Part shown: positions 20,201 to 26,968 of the stretch, piece by piece
How positions within the stretch are numbered: position 1 is the stretch's first letter
How the letters are laid out: each line of letters begins with the position of its first letter
Origin: Didymodactylos carnosus
Lineage: Eukaryota; Rotifera; Eurotatoria; Philodinida; Philodinidae
Assembly (NCBI GenBank): GCA_905250885.1
Contig: CAJNOQ010002004.1
Span: 1 to 26,968 of the forward strand
Reading direction: 5' to 3'
Length of the DNA: 26,968 nucleotides
Position numbers and translations under genes: made by a program
The notes under the pieces: generated by a model
Databases searched by the model: none
What the model was told of the DNA's origin: nothing
What the model saw: the letters and a program-made list of their open reading frames with translations, nothing else

Positions 20201-21253
20201 ATGTTGACTTTTTAACGAATTTTTCAAAATTTTCTATATTGTTTAAATCAAGAATTTTGATTAAGAAATCATAGATCAAGTTCCATTGTTCAATATCTTC
20301 GAACAAATTATATTTTTCATCCCTCGAATAGGCTTGAAGATACTTTTCCGATTTCGGAATATAATGAATCATTTCAGTCAGAAGTAATTTGAATCCATTC
20401 TGTTCATACTGAACTAAGAATTGTTTGAAATAATGTTTGAATTGCAAATCATTTTTTAATTTCTCATGAAAGATCGATCGTGCTTGATTAATGCTATTTT
20501 TCGATTGAATACAATATTGTGCGAATTTCTTTAATTCGAATTGGAAATTGTTCATTTTCCGATAATTCTCCCAATCAGCGTCGTAGTTCGATTTCATAGT
20601 TTCAATTAACTCTTGAAATTTCGTTTTGTAACGTTTGTAAACGATATTTTGCAATTTGTTGAGTTTCTCGTTCAACATGTGTGAATAATATGCCAGTTGA
20701 ATATTCATTTTATTATCATCATTCAAAATTGTCGATTCATTGTTGAGTTTTTCGGTGAAATATTGATAATGAGCGGCGATATTCAATGTCGGCATCTCGT
20801 TGTTGTGATTGATCTTTGGCTCGATTCTACTTACAGCTGCTTCCAATTGATTCAACATCGAACCGAGAACAGGCAAACGTTCTTCATCGATATTCAACGA
20901 TCTCAATGAGTTTAATCTTTCATTGAGAATTCGAAAATGATCACCAATCGATTGTTCTAGTTTGATCGCTTGTTCGTTTTCATTGGTGTTGATCTGAGAT
21001 GCGACAATATTCGCATAATTGCCTATAGAAATCGATTGATCCTGATCGTTTTGCTGACGTTGAATTCGGTTCAACCTATCTGAGAGTTCGAACAGATTTC
21101 TTCCAACTTGATTTCATTTTCCAATGAATCTGTTTGGTTATTGTCGACACCACGACATTCATCACGTAATCTTACAAAATGTTCTCCAGGTGAAATCCAT
21201 TGAGATTGACCATTTTCACTTCGTTCGTCTTTATTCAACTGTCGCGAAGCCAT
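14292..21253 (-). CDS. Large coiled-coil/TPR-like protein with glycine-rich collagen-like module
   Basis: The main frame runs from about 21113 to TAG at 14292. Residues below count from a TTG at 21074. There is no in-frame ATG before codon 73, so the start is probably the ATG at 21253, which opens a short frame needing a -1 change or an intron. One candidate is a GTAAGA donor at 21175 with an acceptor ending at 21054 (122 nt). Residues 1-1360 are helical and charged, with TPR-like pairs near 455-600 and 800-960. Residues 1371-1545 are very Gly-rich (G-x-x-G and GGxGG strings) around a strand segment, G-G-H-I-Y-L-I-A, which suggests a glycine-rich beta-helix or collagen-like stalk. About 600 residues of coiled coil follow. 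I recognise no catalytic motif. It lies between two SecA-like genes on the same strand, suggesting a structural partner. Confidence 0.75.
21176..21253 (-). other. Candidate 5' coding exon of the Gly-rich gene
   Basis: The ATG at 21253 opens a 26-codon stretch ending at TTT, immediately followed by GTAAGA, a strong donor consensus. Read through without splicing, the frame stops at 21071 after 61 codons. The ATG lies 13 nt after a TTTTCAG acceptor. The alternative is a free-standing small protein of 61 aa. Confidence 0.4.
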
Positions 21254-21266
21254 ATTACACACAATT

Positions 21267-21274
21267 CTGAAAAT
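21267..21274 (-). promoter_or_regulatory. ATTTTCAG splice acceptor ahead of the Gly-rich gene
   Basis: The coding strand reads ATTTTCAG, then 13 nt, then the ATG at 21253. It lies about 90 nt downstream of the stop of the 1363-aa gene in an AT-rich spacer. Bdelloid rotifers use spliced-leader trans-splicing (established knowledge), and this distance and motif match a downstream cistron in a trans-spliced operon. A cis-intron acceptor is the alternative. Confidence 0.5.
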
Positions 21275-21363
21275 GTCAAGCGAAATTTAATCTAAAAAAA
21301 CTACAAATGATTATTCTAAATTAAATGAAAAATAAGTGTTATTGTCGGGTACAAAGGAAACTA

Positions 21364-24300
21364 CTACAAAATATTTTCGTCAATAAAACGTTTTAAATCG
21401 TCTTTCTGCAAATTATTGATATCAATGTGTTGGATTAAACGCAAGAATAATGGCCATGTTAAGCCGCGTTTTGATGTTGATTTAACATTTTCATAAAAGT
21501 ATTGGGCCGTCTCGTGAAGTATTCGAGCTTTTTGGTCAAGTTTGATTTCAGTAATTTCTAGAAATTCTTTTTTGAATCGACAAATTTCCGAATAAGAACC
21601 TTTTTCATCTTGTCGAGCAGTTCGACCCAGCATTTGTATGTAAATATTCTCACGTTCGGGATAATAGGTGAGAACTAAATGTAAACCTTTTTCGATATTT
21701 TTATCAACTTTAATATCGGCGCCACGTGCTATAATTTGTGTTGCAAGAGTGGTCGTATCTAACTTGCCAATTTTATGTATATTTTCCTTGATGTCATTTT
21801 CGGATTTGATTAAAAGAATAGTTGAACCTCGAAGAAATGAATCTTGTGCCTTCAATAAAGTTTCATGAATACAATCGAAATCCGATTTGTCTTCGTTGTT
21901 CTTTTTAGATGAATCAGCAAATATTAATAATGGCTGTTCTTTACACCGTCTTTCAATTTCATCGTAAATCGCTTGGAGAAAATTGTATTGGTTTTCGATG
22001 ATTTTACCTGGACGGTTTGCGAAAATTCGATTATTGTCCAAATTCGATCCGCCGAAAAAGGGTAGAATTTTATTAAAACGTGATTTTTTAGTTTCGAATA
22101 ATGTTTGGAATTTTTTCATTCCATCATCGGTGATACTTCCCGAAAAGCCGATTACTTGTTTGAATTTCGAATAAAATGTTAGGGCATCGAAATAAAAATG
22201 AACGAAATTTGCTTTTGATGTCGCTAAAGTTGGGAGAAACGGGGCGGGTAAATAAAATTCTTTATCGAAGAAATGCAATTCTTTGTAAGGCCTATATTGT
22301 GTTTGTTGTCGAGTTATCCAATTTTCATCTTCTTTTATCTTGTCTTCTAATATTTTTTTATACCATCGATCGAATGTATACGGAAACCGATCTTTGACTT
22401 TCTTAATAAAAGTAATCAAATCTTTGTCGAATAAATTTTCAATATTGTGAACTGAACGATTGAAATCAAAATATGCGACATATTGAATGATTTCATCCAA
22501 ATCCAAAGTCAAACTGTCGAATTCGTCCATAATCAGAACAGCATTGGAAACGTCGGGCAGATGAATCGATGACGCCACGGTCAAGGTTTTATAGGCTTCA
22601 CGTCTGATTAACTCAAAGTATGTTGTTAAATTGAAATAAATCACATCTTGATCACGGAAATTTTTCGTCGAACTTCGACTGGAACAATACTTCGATTTTA
22701 TATTGAAATATTCGTAATACTTGATATAATTTTCGTAGTCTCGCTCCGCTAAATGATCATAACAAGTGACAATAAATATTTGTTGTCTTGGCCGATTGTT
22801 GTTTCGATTGAGTTCAATGATTTTTCGTGCCGTTTCAGCTATGATCAATGATTTACCTTGACCAGTACCGATTTGAATGAACAAATTCTCGTTATTCTTC
22901 TTTGGATCTTCAAGATAATCGTAGATCAACGATAATGCGCCGACTTGATTGTGTTGAACATATTTAATATTAATTGATTCGTAAGCGTTCATATTGTCAT
23001 GAAGTTCCTTTTTAACTAAATCTCGTTTCGCTTTCACTTCGTCGATTGACGTCATCGTCATCGTTGATATGACGTCATCTTTGATATGTGTATTTAACTT
23101 TTCGAACCAGTCATCAAATTCGTTTTCCGAATATTTATGATAACAATATAGGAAATATACTTCGTCGTTCAGTTTACTCGTATTGTCCACCCATTCGCGT
23201 AAGCTATTTGTCTCTCGCCGTTTCAGAACAATTTGAAATGTATTGAATATTTCGTCTTTCGAACTAGACTTAACAATACGTTCAATATGTTCTAATCGAT
23301 AATTGACAAAATTATCGATAATTATTCTGGCATAATTGTTTCTTTCTTTTAAACTTTCTTCATTTCTTCCACTGAAACCATTTAAAATATGTTCGATCGA
23401 TTTTTCACGAAGTTCTCCATAAATTCCAATCGAATTATCAGTATTATAGAATTGAATTAATCGTTGGACTGATAAAGAGAGTTTTTTAAATTCTTGAAGA
23501 AAATCATTTTGATTCTTTAGAAATTCTTGTCTGTCACTGTTCGATGAACATGTAAAGACTAGGAATAATATTGACATAATAGTTTTCAGATTTTCTTCTT
23601 CATTTTTATTGTCTCCGGTGTTGCTGTGAGCATCTTTATTCTTATCATCATCCAAAAGTTTAGCCGAGAGATAATACGGAATACTAAAACCTGGAATTAA
23701 TTCCGTCTTAACATCAAATTTCTGTTCTAAATCATTCAATTTCTTAATGAATAGATTAAAATACCGATTGGAGTCGTATAATTTGTTTTTAATAAGGTCA
23801 TCATCTTTGATCAGATTTTTCAAGAGATGTATATTGAATGATTTGGCCAATCGAAAATAAATTTCACTTTCATTACGAGTATTCTGAAAAAACATTTCCA
23901 ACGTTTTTACTTTAACATTCAACTCTCCTGGATCGGTTTTATGTGCATTTAAATACGAAAGAATGTCTCTCGTACATTGACAACGCCATTGAAATGTTTC
24001 AATATAAATCATGGTCATTAAGATTCCGATCAGATCTATTAAATGTTGATCAATTTCTGCATTGTAAACTTGTTGAAAATCGGTTTTCAATTGCCTGATT
24101 TGTTCTCGATGTTCATCTTCTTCCATTTTTTTACCTTCCTCATCTTCACACATGTGGATATAGAACAAAAGTTGATAGAATACAGGATAACCTTGAACAT
24201 CGTCCAGACATGGACGTGTTAAAAATTTGAAATAAGAGTAATTAAAAACATGTTTCACATCAGTCATTTCACCAGGGAAATTCAAATTTCCAATGCATTG

Positions 24301-25455
24301 TCCATAAATATCAGTTAATAATTGAAATGTTCCGACTGCATTCTTTTCATCAATAATCGATTCTTTGAATTTCTTTAACAGGCTTGGTTTGACCGATAAA
24401 ATATGTGAAAATAAGAGAGAAAATTTTTTCTTCAACATATCCAGAAGTTTCAATGATCTCGGAGGAAAACTATTCATTCTATTTTTTGCTGCACTCGAAT
24501 ATAAATAAATGCCTTTGTCATAAATTGATTTCATCACTAAATTTACTAATGCATAATCGTCGAATATGAGCACATGTAAATCTTTGAAATTTTTATCATC
24601 TAACTGAAATATCAAAGTACTGATTGGTTCAATGCATTTTTGATCACTTGGTTTCATCTTGGGTAGTTTTAATTTATGGAAGATCATGAATATTAAATCA
24701 TTATAGAATTTAGAATTATTCGCGACACTGATGTGAACCATTGGATTTTCAGCCAAATGTTCTAATAAAATTTCAGTTGAATAACCACGATCAGAAACGG
24801 TTTTGCTTAAAAGTGTCGAACAATAACGATTGATGGACTCATTGCTTAATAATTTTGACTGTAGATCTTCTAATTTCTGACGATATTTATGATCATCAAA
24901 TGGATTTCCCAGTGATTCTCTCACATATGATGCGTATTTAACAAAGTAATCATAGAATTCTTCCACAATGGCTAATTTGACGTTGTTGTTTATCGATTGA
25001 TTTTGATCGTCGCAGATGAAATTTGACATTTTCTCTTCAACGGCTCTAATAATTAATTGACCAATCTTATTTTTCTCCGTGTTTTTCTCAGCCTTTTTCT
25101 TAATTTTTGCATTAATATCTTTTAATGTTTGGACGTAATTTCGGATTATTTTATAATCTTCTCTGATGGCTGATACACAATCATCAAGAACTAAAATGAT
25201 ACCACAGTGTTGCTTTGATTCTTCCACATTTTCTTCAATTAACTTTTTAAATAGCGTTAATTGATGTAAAAAACTTTTTTCTTCATCGATGTTTTTACCT
25301 CGTTTACCATATTTAACGATAACAGTTGATAATTTAGTAAATAACAGTTTCACATATTCGATGTTTCTAATTATTCGCTTTACTTTTTCTTTTCTACTGT
25401 AATTATCACAAAGTAAGTTTTCAATCTCTTTCACTACAGTTAATGTTTCGCTCAT
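21364..25455 (-). CDS. SecA-like DEAD motor ATPase, 1363 aa
   Basis: This is a complete frame from ATG at 25455 to a stop at 21364. About 850 residues of helical, charged sequence precede a C-terminal SecA-type motor. Its motifs are a Q-motif-like H-N-Q-V-G-A, Walker A I-G-T-G-Q-G-K-S (862-869), Walker B I-M-D-E-F-D (D977), G-F-S-G-S-I (1103-1108), I-A-R-G-A-D around R1244, and M-L-G-R-T-A-R (R1278, R1281). They are diverged from bacterial SecA (TGQGKS for TGEGKT, ARGAD for AGRGTD) but the DE-D and arginine residues are kept, so ATPase activity is plausible. Only about 125 residues separate Walker B from motif III, so the SecA preprotein-crosslinking insertion is short or replaced. The protein ends soon after the second RecA fold, with no room for SecA's helical scaffold. 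It is first in the block and is paralogous in its motor to the 2876-codon protein. Confidence 0.9.
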   Translation of the reverse strand: MSETLTVVKEIENLLCDNYSRKEKVKRIIRNIEYVKLLFTKLSTVIVKYGKRGKNIDEEKSFLHQLTLFKKLIEENVEESKQHCGIILVLDDCVSAIREDYKIIRNYVQTLKDINAKIKKKAEKNTEKNKIGQLIIRAVEEKMSNFICDDQNQSINNNVKLAIVEEFYDYFVKYASYVRESLGNPFDDHKYRQKLEDLQSKLLSNESINRYCSTLLSKTVSDRGYSTEILLEHLAENPMVHISVANNSKFYNDLIFMIFHKLKLPKMKPSDQKCIEPISTLIFQLDDKNFKDLHVLIFDDYALVNLVMKSIYDKGIYLYSSAAKNRMNSFPPRSLKLLDMLKKKFSLLFSHILSVKPSLLKKFKESIIDEKNAVGTFQLLTDIYGQCIGNLNFPGEMTDVKHVFNYSYFKFLTRPCLDDVQGYPVFYQLLFYIHMCEDEEGKKMEEDEHREQIRQLKTDFQQVYNAEIDQHLIDLIGILMTMIYIETFQWRCQCTRDILSYLNAHKTDPGELNVKVKTLEMFFQNTRNESEIYFRLAKSFNIHLLKNLIKDDDLIKNKLYDSNRYFNLFIKKLNDLEQKFDVKTELIPGFSIPYYLSAKLLDDDKNKDAHSNTGDNKNEEENLKTIMSILFLVFTCSSNSDRQEFLKNQNDFLQEFKKLSLSVQRLIQFYNTDNSIGIYGELREKSIEHILNGFSGRNEESLKERNNYARIIIDNFVNYRLEHIERIVKSSSKDEIFNTFQIVLKRRETNSLREWVDNTSKLNDEVYFLYCYHKYSENEFDDWFEKLNTHIKDDVISTMTMTSIDEVKAKRDLVKKELHDNMNAYESINIKYVQHNQVGALSLIYDYLEDPKKNNENLFIQIGTGQGKSLIIAETARKIIELNRNNNRPRQQIFIVTCYDHLAERDYENYIKYYEYFNIKSKYCSSRSSTKNFRDQDVIYFNLTTYFELIRREAYKTLTVASSIHLPDVSNAVLIMDEFDSLTLDLDEIIQYVAYFDFNRSVHNIENLFDKDLITFIKKVKDRFPYTFDRWYKKILEDKIKEDENWITRQQTQYRPYKELHFFDKEFYLPAPFLPTLATSKANFVHFYFDALTFYSKFKQVIGFSGSITDDGMKKFQTLFETKKSRFNKILPFFGGSNLDNNRIFANRPGKIIENQYNFLQAIYDEIERRCKEQPLLIFADSSKKNNEDKSDFDCIHETLLKAQDSFLRGSTILLIKSENDIKENIHKIGKLDTTTLATQIIARGADIKVDKNIEKGLHLVLTYYPERENIYIQMLGRTARQDEKGSYSEICRFKKEFLEITEIKLDQKARILHETAQYFYENVKSTSKRGLTWPLFLRLIQHIDINNLQKDDLKRFIDENIL

Positions 25456-25498
25456 TGGTGCTGATGATTGTGATATTGTGATCTAAATCTCCAAAATA

Positions 25499-25511
25499 CT
25501 GCAAATAAGAA
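25499..25511 (-). promoter_or_regulatory. Splice acceptor in the 5' leader of the 1363-aa gene
   Basis: The coding strand reads TTCTTATTTGCAG, 43 nt before the ATG at 25455. The pyrimidine-rich run and CAG fit a trans-splice or 5'UTR intron acceptor. No convincing core promoter is visible nearby on this strand. Confidence 0.4.
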
Positions 25512-25596
25512 TATCGTTTTGGAAAGCAATAAAGCAACTTCACGATTTATTATTCATCTATCTGTGATTTATTAACATTAGAGCCGTATCAAATAA

Positions 25597-25690
25597 GGAA
25601 TATCTCTATCTTTTCACTTGTCGGCAAATGTGAGCAAATGGCGAGGCATTTGCTCACAGTTGCCGCCAAGTGTAAAGATAGGGAGATTCC
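25597..25690. repeat. Short hairpin (44-bp arms, 6-nt loop)
   Basis: The left arm (25597-25640) and right arm (25647-25690) match at 39 of 44 positions around the loop GCGAGG. The stem contains TTGCTCACAGTTGCCG, which recurs with one change in the larger inverted repeat further right. It is probably a small MITE-like foldback remnant. A structured RNA is less likely. Confidence 0.8.
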
Positions 25691-25720
25691 GTTTTTGGTT
25701 CAGGGCTATTTTAAAAAGTC

Positions 25721-25727
25721 TATAAAA
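25721..25727 (+). promoter_or_regulatory. TATA-box-like TATAAAA
   Basis: TATAAAA lies about 90 nt upstream of the plus-strand ATG at 25818. It could serve that short ORF, but such strings are common in this AT-rich DNA. Confidence 0.2.
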
Positions 25728-25817
25728 AAGAAAGAATGTACGCAGTTCTTTATCAATTTAGAAAACTCTAAAAACCTATATATCTTTTATCGTACTTACA
25801 TACACGAAAATTGAAAC

Positions 25818-26111
25818 ATGAGTTTAAGCGAACACTGTAATTCTTTAATTCTTTTGCTTGATCCAGTGGATCGGCATGTCAGTGATGAACGAATGCGTAT
25901 ATTACAGTGTAGTGATATTAATGAATTTGGTAATGTTATACAGCAAAATAAACATAGGAAATTACTGGTGTTTATACAAGAAGGACAAGAAATGTCGTAC
26001 GACAATCGCCGATATATCCATTCAATGTATGTTTATTCAAATAATATCATTCCATTATCATTAAATCACAATGAATCTGTGTTTCAGAGGCAGATTTATT
26101 GTTTTATTTAA
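25818..26111 (+). CDS. Short ORF, possibly a fragment of a bdelloid multigene-family protein
   Basis: This 97-codon frame runs from ATG to TAA. The central part alternates hydrophobic strands and helices (L-I-L-L-L-D near the N-terminus, K-L-L-V-F-I-Q, then I-H-S-M-Y-V-Y), like one half of a small Rossmann-type alpha/beta domain. From recall, this pattern resembles the N-terminal domain of large bdelloid protein families that carry ADP-ribosyltransferase domains, but I could not compare sequences. After Y-V-Y-S-N-N the frame drifts into low-quality sequence and stops, so the gene may be truncated by the adjacent foldback element, or may continue after an unrecognised intron. It could also be a spurious ORF. 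Confidence 0.4.
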   Translation: MSLSEHCNSLILLLDPVDRHVSDERMRILQCSDINEFGNVIQQNKHRKLLVFIQEGQEMSYDNRRYIHSMYVYSNNIIPLSLNHNESVFQRQIYCFI

Positions 26112-26140
26112 TACTAACTCAAATGGAAATCGTCGTCAAA

Positions 26141-26560
26141 GTAGGCATGCACAAGTTAAAAACTGCTGTTAGGATTTCCACCAAAATTGTTATAAGTCGC
26201 CCATAAAGAATTGCTCACAGTCGCCGAATCTCATTTTGTAGAGCAATGTTTATGTTTGTCCATAAAAACTCAACTGTGGAAACAGATTTGAAGTTATTTC
26301 TAGCAGAAATGCCAGCATTCTAGGATGCACTAAAGCCAGAAAAAAGACTGTACGAACAGGGTTCTTTTCTGTATTTAGTGTATTTTAGAATGCTCACATT
26401 TGTATCACAGGTAACATCAAAAATTTCTGCTTACATGGAATTGTAATTTAAACATCTCGCTACAAAATTAGGTTTCACGACTCTGAGCAATTCTTTATGA
26501 GCGACTTCTAACAGTTTTCGTGGAAGCCCGAACATCAGTTTTTAACTGGTGCATATCTAC
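26141..26560. repeat. Diverged inverted repeat (about 200-bp arms)
   Basis: The outer 100 bp on each side (26141-26241 and 26460-26560) are clear reverse complements with many point differences. Both contain the core CATAAAGAATTGCTCA on the same relative strand. The symmetry continues inward, with CAGCATTCTA near 26310 pairing with TAGAATGCTC near 26390, and GTACGAACAG at the centre. Termini read GTAG and CTAC. No ORF is inside, so it looks like an old foldback MITE. It is more diverged than the left-hand inverted repeat and so presumably older. Confidence 0.75.
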
Positions 26561-26968
26561 GCAAGAGTCTCGGTACTGAGAGTAAGTAGATTAAAATAAA
26601 ACAGATGAAAATTGATATTGACAACCCTTGCGGGTGTCAGTAAGGAGATCATCCGATATTTAAGCAACTCAATCGGTGGAGATCACTTATAGTCTACCAC
26701 AACGTTAAACTTCTTTGAATTCACCTGCTTGGTATAAATCCGAGCTAGTTTTGAACTTATTCTGTTATTGGAAAAAACTTTCGTCCACTTTTCAGGAAAC
26801 GTCACACTTCAAACTAAAGAAAATAGATATTTGAGAAATTTCTTTTATCAAAATATAGAACATAAACTGTCTATCAAATGGTATGTAAGCCAGTCTTTTA
26901 ACACCAGCATAAAATGAGAAAAAGATTGACAATAAACTTTTGAATCATGGAAAAAAAATGTTTTGCTT
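26561..26968. other. Non-coding right flank
   Basis: I see no gene. A small hairpin (GACAACCC / GGGTGTC, loop TTGC, one bulge) lies near 26620-26637. The octamer GGAGATCA occurs twice, near 26645 and 26679. Neither matches an RNA family I recognise. Confidence 0.4.

Noticed and set aside
25796-26005. 69-codon minus-strand ORF
   Set aside because: It overlaps the plus-strand ORF at 25818, has an irregular Cys/Ser-rich composition and no recognisable pattern.
26620-26690. Possible structured RNA near the right edge
   Set aside because: It has only a short hairpin and a repeated octamer; there is no tRNA, 5S or ribozyme core.

Overview
This is AT-rich eukaryotic DNA, most likely from a bdelloid rotifer. 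The identification is an inference from four signs: very long reading frames with few candidate introns, sequences like trans-splicing acceptors just ahead of two start codons, a hammerhead ribozyme beside C-rich telomere-like hexamers (the known signature of Athena/Terminon retroelement ends in bdelloids), and foldback repeats. No sequence search was possible.

Layout. Positions 1-2131 are non-coding and repeat-rich: a small GC-rich minisatellite (about 260-345), a near-perfect long inverted repeat (419-765 / 821-1166), a type I hammerhead ribozyme (1269-1324) and 2.7 copies of CTCACC (1334-1349). Positions 2132-25455 carry a dense block of genes, all on the minus strand. In transcription order they are: a 1363-aa SecA-like ATPase (25455-21364); a roughly 2300-aa coiled-coil/glycine-rich protein (21253-14292); a coiled-coil protein with 19-residue repeats (14258-12765); a roughly 2900-aa protein with a second SecA-like ATPase and a hydrophobic C-terminal block (12921-4291); and a 723-aa protein with an HNH-like motif set (4303-2132). 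Positions 25456-26968 hold two foldback elements and one short plus-strand ORF.

How the genes relate. The 1363-aa gene is a clean ATG-to-stop unit. About 90 nt after its stop comes a TTTTCAG acceptor, then the ATG of the next gene, as in a trans-spliced operon. From 21253 to 2132 the frames abut or overlap. The second and fourth long frames lack an ATG near their 5' ends. Three junctions each need a -1 change of frame, and one needs only passage through an in-frame TAG. The last four segments may therefore be exons of one giant gene, a frameshifted or decaying gene, or an operon of overlapping cistrons. I give candidate introns and a candidate slippery site, but only RNA data can decide.

Function. 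Both ATPases keep the SecA-type motifs (Walker A, DE-D, motif III-like, AGRGTD or ARGAD, GRTAR) but sit inside large proteins unlike bacterial SecA. With the Gly-rich module, the hydrophobic block and the HNH-like tail, the locus resembles a large export-motor plus surface/effector assembly. That role is speculative.
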